From assembly GCA_032622095.1 (NCBI GenBank), contig CP136062.1:11683710-11747709 (forward strand): a DNA stretch of 64,000 nucleotides, given 5' to 3'. This stretch comes from Siphonodentalium dalli. Lineage: Eukaryota > Mollusca > Scaphopoda > Gadilida > Siphonodentaliidae. Numbering within the stretch: the stretch's first letter is position 1; each line of letters opens with the position of its first letter. The notes under the pieces were generated by a model. That model was given only the letters and a program-made list of their open reading frames with translations. It made no database searches and had not been told where the DNA came from. Shown here in pieces: positions 45,885 to 56,107 of this stretch. The position numbers were made by a program, and so were the translations under genes.

Positions 45885-48800
45885 TAGCTCACCTGAGACG
45901 AAGTCTCCGGTGGAGCTATAGTCATCACTCCTCGTCCGTCGTCCGTCCGTCTGACCGTCCGTCCGTCCGTCCGAAGCTAGGGCCATAACTCTTTCCCGCC
46001 ATAGTAATTCTTAAAACAACTTCTTTTCAAGAACAATCAGGCCTATTTAGCTTATATTTGGTATGGAAGGTCCTTGAGTGACTGGGGGTCAGATTTGTTC
46101 AAATGGGGTCACTGGGTCAAATAGGGGCAGAATCAGGGACATAACTCTATTCTCCCTAGTAATTATTAGAATGACTTCTTCTCCAGAATCATCAGGCCGA
46201 TTTAGCTAATATTTTGTATGGTGGGTCCTTGTGTGACTGGGGTTCAGATTTGTTCAAATGGGGTCAGTGTGTCAAATAGGGGCCGTGTCAGGAACATAAC
46301 TTAAAATTTTTTATTTTTTATTTTTTTTTTTTAATATTGTTAAATTTAAATCCTTGCTCAATTCAAAAAACAAATCACAATTCAAAATGAACCAATACAA
46401 AAATATTTTTTTCATTTTAACCCCTGATTTTTTGTATTTTTTTTAGACACAAAACACCCCATTCCACCCCTTTCCCTCCTCACCCCTCTACACCCCTGTC
46501 CCACTACCACCCCCCCCCCCCCCCCAATCTGCGCCGCCCTGCACCCACTGCAGTCAAGAAAAAATTAATTAGAAAAACTGACACCTTGTAACATCCATAA
46601 AGTATGGTATTAGCCCCAGACAGAAAGAGTTAATAACAGTCATCAATTCAGATGTTATCTAGCTTGCTGACAGCTAGGTGTAAACAGTCATGCTCTGTGT
46701 GTATCATTAACATATCATATCAAAACAAAATGCTGTATGTCTGACATTTGCAGAATGAGGTCCCCAGAGGGTGTTTTAGTGATGCTACTCTGCACAGTAG
46801 GCTAGCATCACCAAATACACTCTCCAGGGACCTCATTCTGCTTAGGCCTCATCTTCAGGGAAGTATACAGGTCTTAAATTGACATTTCTACTTACTTTTT
46901 CCCTTCTGTTCAGTTTCTATATTCCCTAATTTGCTGTCAGAAGATAAAATTGATAATTGAAGTGCCCAATGGGTGCACATCACCAATTAACTGGACAACT
47001 TCAATCTGTTCCTATGTCTCCCATGGCAGTTGAGGCCTAAGCATAATGAGGTCCACAGAGGGTGAATTTGGTGATGCTAGCCCACCTTACAGGATTGCAG
47101 CACTAAATTCACCCTTTAGTGACCTCATTCTGCAAAAGTCAGACACTATATTCAGGCTTGGCTGTTCCACTATTATATTCTTAACCACCACCTATCCAGT
47201 TGTACTCATTATACCCTTTTAGTGATGCTACTCTGCACAGTAGGCTAGCATCACCAAATACACTCTCCAGGGACCTCATTCTGCTTAGGCCTCATCTTCA
47301 GGGAAGTATACAGGTCTTAAATTGACATTTCTACTTACTTTTTCCCTTCTGTTCAGTTTCTATATTCCCTAATTTGCTGTCAGAAGATAAAATTGATAAT
47401 TGAAGTGCCCAATGGGTGCACATCACCAATTAACTGGACAACTTCAATCTGTTCCTATGTCTCCCATGGCAGTTGAGGCCTAAGCATAATGAGGTCCACA
47501 GAGGGTGAATTTGGTGATGCTAGCCCACCTTACAGGATTGCAGCACTAAATTCACCCTTTAGTGACCTCATTCTGCAAAAGTCAGACACTATATTCAGGC
47601 TTGGCTGTTCCACTATTATATTCTTAACCACCACCTATCCAGTTGTACTCATTATACCCTGATTTGCAAAGAAAACTTGGGGGGGGGGGTATATTGGATT
47701 GAATTTGTCTGTCAGTATGTCCTCCCGTCCATCCCTCTGTTGGGATGTTTCCATCCGTCCATCAATTTTGTTCTTCTCCACATACATATTAAAGACCGAA
47801 ATGGTTTATATATTTTGACTCACATTCAGATTTGTTCAAATGAGTTCATCAGGTCATATAGGTGAGAAGCCAGGGCCATAACTCTTTCCCTCCATAGTAA
47901 TTCTTCAGAAACCATCAGGCCTATTTAGCTTTTGGTATGGAGGGTCCTTTGGTGAGTGGGGTTCAGATTTGTACACGTGAGGTCATTTTTAGGAAACTTT
48001 TGAGGAAAATCAGTTTTCTTCAACTCTTAAAATCTACCGTTTGAAATTTCTAGATGAATAGATCTCATAGATGGGGATTCACATTTGTTCAAATAAGGGC
48101 AGAGATAAGAGATTTAACTCTCAACCACCCACCCTACCTGTATGTATGCTGTTTGATACTGGTATAATAATATATAGATTCCTATTGATTTCTAAGCTGC
48201 CTGGGTGGAGGCAATTAGGCTGTAGATTTGATTTTTCAACCAGTAACAGTCCACATTTTCCTACTTCGGGTTAAACTGTTCGACCGAAATCGCCACAAAT
48301 GTTAACAGGTCTATTTTGCTGATATTTAGTATGAAGGGTTCTTTGGTGTCTGGTATTGAAATTTATTCAGATGTGGTCACCAGGTTAAATAGGGTGGGAC
48401 CAGGGACATAACTGTATGTCTCTATAGTCATTCTTAAATTGTCTTCTCAAGAGAGGTTGGACTATTTAGCTTACATATAGTATGGATGATCCTTTAGTGA
48501 CTGATATTCAGATTTGTTAACATCAGGTCAACCTGTTAAGAAATGACGGGGGCTATGGGGAGTTAACAATTTTGTGTTTAAAAAATCATTGAAATACCAA
48601 ATTCATTAAAACATCTTCCTTGGAACTACCTAACTGATTAATCTGACATACATGTATGGTGTTTTGGGTCCATGGATAAATGGGCTTCAAACATGTCTAA
48701 ATGGTTTTATAAAAAGGTGCTTGTGAGATTGGAAATTTCCAAAAATTGAGAAAGTTTGAGATGTCGGTTGTGAAATTCCAACCCAAGACTTGGGAGTCTG

Positions 48801-49055
48801 GAGCCCGGTCAGGAGGGGACTTGTTGAGCTGGAGGACGGGGGTGATCAGTAGTGAACAGTGGGCAATTTCATGGTGGATATTCACCTTGAAATTACCCAC
48901 TGTACACTACTGAAGCCTCTCTAGCCACATATCGTGTTTAGGTCTACTTTTTTCAAAGTGCTTATGAAAATTTCTGACTATTGTGGTCTCCAGAGTCCCA
49001 GTCTCATCAGTCTTTGCAGTCTGGTGAGCAACCCCACAGTCTTTGACTGTCTTGT
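45885..49055. mobile_element. Insertion of 'gctcacctgag' repeat
   Basis: It starts tagctcacctgagacgaagt, passes through a gtccgtccgtccg tract and has several ~190-bp units with gggccataactctttccc and gggtcactgggtcaaatag (46.0-46.3 kb; degenerate again at 47.86-48.5 kb). TA occurs at both borders and may be the target duplication. The 46.3-46.5 kb part is low complexity with long T, A and C runs. No coding sequence was recognised. A 'gaggtccccagag' MITE has inserted into it and been duplicated. Confidence 0.6.
46774..47659 (+). repeat. Identical 443-bp tandem duplication of a MITE segment
   Basis: 46774-47216 and 47217-47659 appear identical by eye. Each contains most of a 'gaggtccccagag' MITE plus downstream sequence to tgtactcattataccc. 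Confidence 0.9.
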
Positions 49056-49126
49056 ATTGAGACAGACCCAAGATATTTTAGGCTGTTGAAGCTTTATTTG
49101 GCCGGTTTGTTGGGTAAAGGGTTAAA

Positions 49127-49577
49127 TATCCATGTACCCCCGATGTTGCCGAAGATAACTAATAATATACCAATAGCATGATTTTGGAGGTCGTTATGGT
49201 TTATTAACGGCCTGGCAGGAATGATTAACAGCCTGAGTGCTTATTAAAGTGACCTGAGGGCTGTTAGTCATTCCTGGAGGGCCGTTAAATAAAACATGAT
49301 GCCCGACAAATTCATGTTATTACTATTATTACCACTCCCTCCTCAGGTGATCGGTGACTTACCACTCCCTCCTCAGGTGATCGGTGACTCATTAACGCCC
49401 TCCACCCGCATCCTGTCAACTTCGCCTCAAAATTATGGAATATTACCGTGGGGTAACATACAGTTAATCCACTATAGAATGCCCTCTACACTGGTAATAA
49501 TTGGGGAAAGTGCAGGACCTGGTTAATGTCTCCATACGAATATTCAAATATGACATGAGCAGGAGTCATCTATTGTT
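49127..49577. other. Intergenic; 26-bp duplication
   Basis: ccactccctcctcaggtgat occurs twice in tandem at 49331-49382. No gene recognised. Confidence 0.5.
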
Positions 49578-49711
49578 TACAGTAATGCCTTAAATAATCG
49601 ACTCCCTAACCACAGCAGAATTATGGGTAACTTTTCAGGATTTAGTCGGAAATATGGCTTATTGCCATTCATCGGAAAGCTCTCAGCGAGAGCTTTCTGA
49701 TGAATGGCAAC
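49578..49711. mobile_element. Left half of a cagtaatgcc MITE
   Basis: The left end tacagtaatgccttaaataa through the central hairpin is present. The right arm stops after tgatgaatggcaaca. Confidence 0.85.
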
Positions 49712-49721
49712 ATATATATTT

Positions 49722-49940
49722 AATGCTGGTTCATTCTGAATTGGAACAAGTGTTATTAGCAGGAGTCACTCTGAATTGGAACAAGTGTTTGTGTAGCAGA
49801 AGTAACTCTGAATTGGAACAAGTGTTAGTAGTGGGAGACAGGTTCATTCTGAATTGGAACAAGTGTTGGTAGCGGGAGACAGGTTCATTCTGAATTGGAA
49901 CAAGTGATGGCAGTGAGTTATGTTCACTCTGAATTGGCCA
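49722..49940 (+). repeat. ~33-39-bp minisatellite, about six units
   Basis: Units share cattctgaattggaacaagt, followed by variable g/a-rich linkers. Open frames on both strands are repeat translations. Confidence 0.88.
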
Positions 49941-50019
49941 GCTTTCCATATTTGTCTATATTATTATTAAAGTTATGGTATGTTTATTTATCAGTGTATT
50001 TATGTAATAATTGCCAACA

Positions 50020-50811
50020 ACTGTGGTCACAGTCAGCAGTGAAACTTGATCCTGTCTTACATTAACTATAAATATATATTTCAGGGACTCCATGATCTGA
50101 GATGGCGTCATAGTCAGCGGTGAAACATGATCCTGTATTCACATTGACTATATATATATTTTCAGGGACTCTATGATGGCGTCACAGTCAGCGGTGGAAC
50201 TTGATCCTGTATTCACATTGACTATATATATATTTTCAGGGACTCTGTGATGGCGTCACAGTCAGTGGTGAAACATGATCCTGTATTCACATTGACTATA
50301 TATATATATTCAGGGACTCTGTGATGGCGTCACAGTCAGCGGTGAAACATGATCCTGTATTCACATTGACTATATATATATTTTCAGGGACTCTGTGATG
50401 GCGTCGCAGTCAGCGGTGGAACTTGATCCTGTATTCACATTGACTATATATATATATTTTCAGGGACTCTGTGATGGCGTCACAGTCAGCGGTGGAACTT
50501 GATCCTGTATTCACATTGACTATAAATATATATTTCAGGGACTCCATGATCTGAGATGGCGTCACAGTCAGCGGTGGAACTTGATCCTGTATTCACATTG
50601 ACTATAAATATATATTTCAGGGACTCCATGATCTGAGATGGCGCGTCACAGTCAGCGGTGAAACATGATCCTGTATTCACATTGCCTATATATATATTTT
50701 CAGGGACTCTGTGATGGCGTCGCAGTCAGCGGTGGAACTTGATCATGTATTCACATTGACTATATATATATTTTCAGGGACTCTGTGATGGCGTCGCAGT
50801 CAGCGGTGGAA
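50020..50811 (+). repeat. Tandem repeat of INTS12 splice acceptor and start codon
   Basis: Ten units of 74-83 bp. The last overlaps the real first coding exon of INTS12. Each unit holds tatata-tttcag, gggactc, (g)atggcgtcacagtcagcg and gaacttgatcctgtattc. AG dinucleotides end at 50084, 50165, 50239, 50313, 50387, 50463, 50538, 50620, 50703 and 50777. After codon 11 the upstream copies diverge from the gene into cacattgactatatat. Confidence 0.93.
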
Positions 50812-50928
50812 CTTGATCCTATATTTCTGAAGGCTTTGAAGCTGCTACACTCTAAGAGTAAAGATTCAGCCTATCAACTAAGACAGCTATATGAAAAAGT
50901 TCTCGCTCAAAGGAAAGGAATAAAAAAG
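50778..50928 (+). CDS. INTS12: INTS12, first coding exon (N-terminal microdomain)
   Basis: INTS12 is a subunit of the Integrator complex, which cleaves nascent RNA at snRNA genes and at paused RNA polymerase II in the nucleus. The exon begins after the acceptor ending at 50777. ATG 50788 opens 47 codons to the donor gtagag. It reads MASQSAVELDPIFLKALKLL, then HSKSKDSAYQLRQ, closely matching the family N-terminus (E-L-D-P-I-F-L-K-A-L … L-H-S-K-S-K-D-S-A). In known INTS12 this short N-terminal microdomain is the part needed for function and for binding INTS1. Here it is one exon, ending in phase 0. A 5' UTR exon must exist upstream, because an acceptor lies 10 bp before the ATG. It was not identified. 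Confidence 0.95.
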
Positions 50929-50975
50929 GTAGAGTTATACTCAAAATCAAAACAAATGTCCCTTTTAATTAACTT

Positions 50976-51359
50976 TAACCCTTTACCCAACAAACCGGCC
51001 AAAACCGGCCAAATAAAGCTTCAACAGCCTAAAATATCTTCGGTCTGTCTCAATAGAACCATACAAATATGGATATCATTGGAACCGGCTCCTTGACCAC
51101 ATTGTGATAGTTACAGTTATGCCCTGTGCCAATGCATTCTCTTATATATGCGAGTCGACCATAGGTCGCCTCGCATATATAAGAGAATGCATTGGCCTAA
51201 AAAAAATCTTTTTTTTAACACTTTTTACCATTTTTTCTTACATTCTTTAACAATTTTATAATTTTTAATGTGTTAAGCCAATGCATTCTCTTATATGGTC
51301 GACTCGCATATATAAGAGAATGCATTGGCACAGGGCCGTTCTGTTGGTTAAAGGGTTAA
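50976..51359. mobile_element. Full-length 'ttaaccctttaccc' MITE in INTS12 intron 1
   Basis: The inverted ends are complete, and the internal order is as at 22245. The second hairpin has lost part of one arm (ttatatggtcgactcgcat). Confidence 0.92.
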
Positions 51360-51543
51360 AGGTACAGTAATACTCAACACAAGTCTCCCTTTAGCGGGGT
51401 AATAAAGGTACAGTAATACCTAAAACAAATTGTCCATTGTAACCAGGCCTGACACACTATTTGCAGGCTTGGATGAGGAATGTGACAGATGGTGTGTTTT
51501 TTGCCAAAATCTGAATTATGAACTGTGTCTCAGTCTCCGGTAT
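51360..51543. other. Intron sequence with MITE relic
   Basis: Only the end of a 'gaggtccccagag' MITE (cacactatttgcaggctt) survives near 51470. Confidence 0.55.
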
Positions 51544-51852
51544 TTAACCCTTTACCCAACAAACCGGCCAAAACCGGCCAAATAAAGCTTCAACAGCCTA
51601 AAATATCTTCGGTCTGTCTCAATAAAACCATACAAATATGGATATCATTGGAACCGGCTCCTTGACCACATTGTGATAGTTACAGTTATGCCCTGTGCCA
51701 ATGCATTCTCTTATATATGCGAGTCGACCATAGGTCGCCTCGCATATATAAGAGAATGCATTGGCCTAAAAAAAATCTTTTTTTAATACTTTTTACCATT
51801 TTTTCTTACATTCTTTAACAATTTTATAATTTTTAATGTGTTAAGCCAATGC
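51544..51852. mobile_element. Truncated 'ttaaccctttaccc' MITE
   Basis: Starts with ttaaccctttacccaac and runs to gtgttaagccaatgc. The second hairpin and right end are replaced by a LINE fragment at 51853. Confidence 0.9.
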
Positions 51853-52424
51853 AAAATATCGTGATTTATCGTGTCAAATGCTTTCGAGAGTTCAAGGAAT
51901 AGAGATAAAGTGGAATCTCTTGTCATGTTGTCATTATTTGAGACAACTTGATCGAGGAGGTGTAATACAGGGTGGAAGGTTGAATGATTAGGACGGAAGC
52001 CGTATTGGTGTTTATAGAGTATGTTTTGATCATTTAAGAAGTCTAGTAATCGTTTATGCATTATTTTTCCAAGAAGTTTCGAGATAGCTGGAAGAATGCT
52101 GATAGGTCTGTAGTTGGAGATTTCATGAGTGGTATTATTTTTTGGGAACGGGACAACTTTAGAAATTTTCATTTTGTTAGGGACTATTCCATGCTCTAAG
52201 GACAAGTTAAAAATATGCAATAATGCTGGGGCTATCTCCTCAATTGTTTCCTTGATAAGTTTAGTTGATATACCATTGAAGTCCCTTGATACTTTCCCAG
52301 TCATACAGAAACATAGGATTATAAGAAATGACTTGCAGATCGATTGTGTTATTGGATTTTGACCTCCTGAATCCCGAAGGAATTTTTTAAAACTTTGTTT
52401 AATTACTCTGCCGGTCAAAACCAA
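51853..52424 (-). pseudogene. Reverse transcriptase fragment of a CR1/L2-like LINE
   Basis: The minus-strand frame carries classic non-LTR reverse transcriptase blocks in order: GISTKLIKETIEEIAPALL, then NYRPISILPAISKLLGKIM, then YGFRPNHST, then LELSKAFDTINHDILH. This is the fingers/palm start of the RT domain up to the first catalytic Asp (A-F-D). The YADD block and everything after it are missing, because the fragment is cut off at the junction with the MITE. The end that reads L-N-T-L-K belongs to the MITE, not to the RT. Dead fragment inside INTS12 intron 1, antisense to the gene. Confidence 0.88.
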
Positions 52425-52611
52425 TTACCCCAATCGATCTTCAAGTCATTCCTTATAATCATATACCAGTACATTTTAATAGAATATTAATCATTTGATC
52501 AACTTTTTAAAACTACCAAAACAATTGTAAGTATTAAACATATTGTTCAAATTCCAACACAGTCTTTCAATAACAACCCACAGCGAGCGGGTGCAAATGA
52601 TCGGCTTGATG

Positions 52612-54100
52612 TGACAAGCGAGTTATTTGGTCGGTGAGTTATTTGGTCAGTGCACGATATGGTCAGTGCTCAATTTGGTCAGTGCATGATTTGGCCAGTG
52701 AGCAATTTGGTCAGCAAGCAATTTGATAAGCAAGCAATTTGGTCAGCGAGCAATTTGTCAAGCAAGCAATTTGTCAAGCGAGCAATTTGTCAAGCGAGCA
52801 ATTTGACAAGCGAGCTATTTGGTCAGCGAGCAATTTGTCAAGCGAGCCATTTTTCAAGCGAGCAATTTGGCCAGTGAGCAATTTGGCCAGCGAGCAATTT
52901 GGCGAGCAATTTGACAAGCGAGCAATTTCATATATCATATATATTTGGCCAGCAAGCAATTTGGCCAGCGATCAATTTGTCAAGCAAGCAATTTGTCAAG
53001 CAAGCAATATGTCAAGTGAGCAATTTGACAAGCGAGCAATTTGACCATCAAGCAATTTGACAAGTGAGCAATTTTGTCAGCAAGCAATTTGTCAAGCGAG
53101 CAATTTGTCAAGTGAGCAATTGGTCAGTGCGCAATTTAGTCAGTGAGCAATTTGGTCAGCGATTAATTTGGTCAGGAAGCAATTTTACAAGCATGCAATA
53201 TGTCAAGCGAGCTATTTGGCCAGTGAGCAATTTGTCAAGCGAGCAATTTGACAAGCGAGCTATTTGGTCAGCGAGCAATTTGTCAAGCGAGCAATTTTTC
53301 AAGCGAGCAATTTGGCCAGTGAGCAATTTGGCCAGCGAGCAATTTGGCGAGCAATTTGACAAGCGAGCAATTTCATATATCATATATATTTGGCCAGCAA
53401 GCAATTTGGCCAGCGATCAATTTGTCAAGCAAGCAATTTGTCAAGCAAGCAATATGTCAAGTGAGCAATTTGACAAGCGAGCAATTTGACCATCAAGCAA
53501 TTTGACAAGTGAGCAATTTTGTCAGCAAGCAATTTGTCAAGCGAGCAATTTGTCAAGTGAGCAATTGGTCAGTGCGCAATTTAGTCAGTGAGCAATTTGG
53601 TCAGCGATTAATTTGGTCAAGAAGCAATTTTACAAGCATGCAATATGTCAAGCGAGCTATTTGGCCAGTGAGCAATTTGTCAAGTGAGCAATTTGTCAAG
53701 CGAACAATTTGGCCAGTGAGCAATTTGGCCAACGAGCAATTTGGCCAGCGAGCAATTTGACCAGCAAGCAATATGGTCAGCGAGCAATTTGGTCAGCGAT
53801 CAATTTGTCAAGCAAGCAATTTGTCAAGCAAGCAATTTGTCAAGTGAGCAATTTGACAAGTGAGCAATTTGGCCAGTAAGCTATTTGAAAAGCGAGCAAA
53901 TTGGCCTACCAAGCAATTTGTCAAGTGAGAAATTTTGTCAGCAAGCAATTTGTCAAGTGTGCAATTTGGTCAGTGCGCAATTTAGTCAGTGAGCAATTTA
54001 GTCAGCGATTAATTTGGTCAGCGCGCAATTTTACAAGCATGCGATTTGGTCAGTGAGCAATTTGGCCAGCGATTTGTCAAGTGAGCAATTTGGTCAGCAT
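52612..54100 (+). repeat. 16-bp minisatellite, ~1.5 kb, INTS12 intron 1
   Basis: About 90 units of (g/a)agcgagcaatttgtc with variants ggtc, ggcc and gaca in the linker. A larger block of about 445 bp is repeated within it: the unusual insert catatatcatatatatttgg occurs at 52927 and again at 53372. The long repetitive frames on both strands are repeat translations. Confidence 0.95.
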
Positions 54101-54171
54101 GAACCCTGGTAAAGTAATATGCAGCTGGTGTTGGTTTGTTATTATGTTCCAAAATTTTTGAAATTTTCCAG

Positions 54172-54264
54172 AGTGACAACCAAGATGATGATAAGCACAA
54201 GAAGTCTTCAAAAAGTGAAGATGACAAACATAAAAGAGAAACAGAGAAGAGGAATTATGATAAG
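54172..54264 (+). CDS. INTS12: INTS12, second coding exon (31 codons)
   Basis: Acceptor aaattttccag, donor gtgggt, phase 0 at both ends. It encodes SDNQDDDKHKKSSKSEDDKH and then K-R-E-T-E-K-R-N-Y-D-K. The sequence is highly charged and presumably disordered, corresponding to the lysine/serine-rich linker between the microdomain and PHD finger. The residues themselves are not conserved. The call rests on good splice sites, phase, and its position between clear INTS12 exons. Confidence 0.8.
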
Positions 54265-54472
54265 GTGGGTGTAGTCTTATTACTACCCCCCCCCCCCCCT
54301 AAATCCCCCCTCTGGGAACCTCATTCTGCAAATGTCAGACATACTAAATTCAGGCTTGATTGACATTCTAGTGAATTTATGAATTAATTTTTTTAATGCG
54401 TCATTGTGATGTAACCTGTTACTGTAATGAAAACAGAATATGCCTTATTAACCTCTATATTTATCTTTTCAG

Positions 54473-54738
54473 TTGAAGTCGGAGCCTGAGAGTGGTCATG
54501 ATGCTAAAAGGCCAAGATTAGAGCAGTCGGGCAAAGACGAAAAATCTCATAAAGATCGCGATGAAAAGTCACGAAAATTGGAAAAAGACAAAGATAGGGA
54601 TCGAGATAGAGAAAAGGACCGGGATAGAGAGAAGGATAGAGATCGTGATAAGGACCGCGATAGAGAGAAAGATAGACACCGGAAAGACAGAGATAGAGAT
54701 CACAAAGATCGGGATCGGAAAGACAAGGACCGAGATAG
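54473..54738 (+). CDS. INTS12: INTS12, third coding exon (charged linker)
   Basis: The acceptor is ttatcttttcag. The exon starts L-K-S-E-P-E-S-G-H-D-A-K-R-P-R-L-E, comparable with the K-K-P-R-L-E motif in the vertebrate linker. A long Lys/Arg/Asp/Glu repeat of the D-R-D-R-E-K type follows. The first donor (gtatgg at 54739) leaves a split codon AG|G that fits exon 4 exactly. The 3' end with its donor has been amplified into a 57-bp tandem array, so in-frame use of later donors could lengthen this exon by 19 residues at a time up to 55023. Confidence 0.88.
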
Positions 54739-55195
54739 GTATGGTAACCATGGTAACAAGATATGTATAAACAGTGAAGACAAGGACCGAGATAGGTATG
54801 GTAACTATGGTAACAAGATATGTATAAACAGTGAAGACAAGGACCGAGATAGGTATGGTAACCATGGTAACAAGATATGTATAAACAGTGAAGACAAAGA
54901 CCGAGATAGGTATGGTAACCATGGTAACAAGATATGTATAAACAGTGAAGACAAGGACCGCGATAGGTATGGTAACCATGGTAACAAGATATGTATAAAC
55001 AGTGAAGACAAGGCCCGAGATAGGTATGGTAACCATGGTAACAAGATATGTATGAACAGTAAAGACAAAGACTGAGATAGGTATAGTAACCATGGTAACA
55101 AGATATGTATAAACAGTGAAAACAAGGACCGAGATAGGTATGGTAACCATGGTAACAAGATAGGAATAAAGAATGATAAGGACCAAGATATGTAT
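54728..55195 (+). repeat. 57-bp tandem repeat with INTS12 exon-3 donor
   Basis: Eight units (plus a degenerate ninth) of gaccgagatag|gtatggta, then accatggtaacaagatat and gtataaacagtgaagacaag. Candidate donors fall at 54739, 54796, 54853, 54910, 54967, 55024, 55081 and 55138. Because 57 is divisible by three, the first six keep the reading frame. Unit 7 contains a TGA at 55073. Confidence 0.95.
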
Positions 55196-55297
55196 GATAA
55201 TGAACCAAAGCCGGGCGCTTTGGGTCTATTTATCAACCGAGTCCACTAAATTCGATTTGAGCCGAGGTTTACCGAGGCTCAAATAGAATTTAGAGGA

Positions 55298-55343
55298 CTC
55301 TATCTCTGTCTTTCCGGTGTCTATCTTTCTCTCTATCGCGGTC
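55298..55343 (-). repeat. Perfect 46-bp inverted copy of INTS12 exon 3
   Basis: 55298-55343 is the exact reverse complement of 54653-54698 (from gaccgcgatagag to gacagagatagag). It lies in the intron 555 bp beyond the first exon-3 donor. Confidence 0.97.
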
Positions 55344-55384
55344 GATATTCATAACCAGGACCTCTCGAGAACATGGGTCATATA

Positions 55385-55820
55385 TATATGTGCCAGTGCA
55401 TTCTCTTATATATATATATTCTCTTATATACATATTCATATATAAGAGAATGCACTGGCTTGCAACCCTTTCATGATGGGAGCTGCACTATTAAAGATCA
55501 TGTGCCAGTGCATTCTCTTATATATAAATTTCCCATAGAGAGCCTGGCATATATAAGAGAATACACTGGCTTACAAGGTCAAGGTAAATGTTGTTAGGTC
55601 AATGTGTTCTCTTATATATGCGGCTCCATATGAGAGACTCGCGTATATAAGAGAAGGCATTGGCAAAGGGTTTTCGTAAAATTTTAGTAAGCTCCAGTCA
55701 CTTGAGGGTTAAACTACCCTTATGGCGCCCCTCACAGACATGAGCAGACGACACTCAGCAATACAAGCTGCCACCTGTATGGGGCTCACTACAGGAAGCT
55801 CCAGTCTTGGAAGGGTGAAG
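55385..55820. mobile_element. Cluster of twin-hairpin MITEs in INTS12 intron 3
   Basis: Three hairpins of the ccagtgcattctcttatata type (55390, 55501, 55605) are followed by the gcgcccctcacagacatgag hairpin and the phrase aagctccagtcttggaaggg. It is the same arrangement as 21557-21882, with one hairpin extra. It ends about 35 bp before exon 4. Confidence 0.8.
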
Positions 55821-55855
55821 TAACATTTTGAGCAATTTTGCTTTGATTTTTATAG

Positions 55856-56101
55856 GGAAAAGCAAAGAGAAAGAGAAAAAGAGAAAGATAAGGAAAAACT
55901 ACGTCAGTTAGAAAAGGAAAAGAGAGAAAAAGAAAGGCAAGAAAAGGAACGACACAAAGAAATTGAAAAAGTGAAGGAAAAAGAAAGGGAAAAAGATAAT
56001 CCAAGCGATGGAAGTGTTGACGACAATAGTGCTGACGAAAAGAAAGATTTAGATACGGACGACTTTGCATTTGGTTTGGGCATTGTTTGTGTTGTTTGTA
56101 G
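55856..56101 (+). CDS. INTS12: INTS12, fourth coding exon (linker and PHD start)
   Basis: After atttttatag, the split codon completes as Arg and the exon continues E-K-Q-R-E-R-E-K-E-K-D-K. This gives a Glu/Lys/Arg-rich segment of about 50 residues likely to be a charged single helix. An acidic stretch and then DTDDFAFGLGIVCVVCR follow. The last part matches the family motif at the start of the PHD finger (D-D-F-A … G-L-x-C-V-V-C-R), with the first zinc pair C-x2-C. It ends in a split codon AG| before gtaagt. PHD fingers usually read histone tails; the role of this one in Integrator is less clear. Confidence 0.94.
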
Positions 56102-56107
56102 GTAAGT

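Larger units (their letters stand above)
45575..49126. mobile_element. 'ttaaccctttaccc' MITE split by a 3.17-kb insertion
   Basis: The left part (45575-45884) ends within ccatatttgtatggtttt. The rest of the same element (attgagacagaccc to gttgggtaaagggttaa) resumes at 49056-49126. Together they equal the ~390-bp full-length copies. Confidence 0.88.

Noticed and set aside
52650-53760. Ser/Ala/Asn-rich frames of 75-141 residues
   Set aside because: Translations of the 16-bp minisatellite in INTS12 intron 1. No splice or coding signals.
54504-55236. Three long minus-strand frames opposite INTS12 exon 3
   Set aside because: They are antisense readings of the 57-bp repeat and the charged-linker exon. 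The sense strand has the supported, spliced gene.
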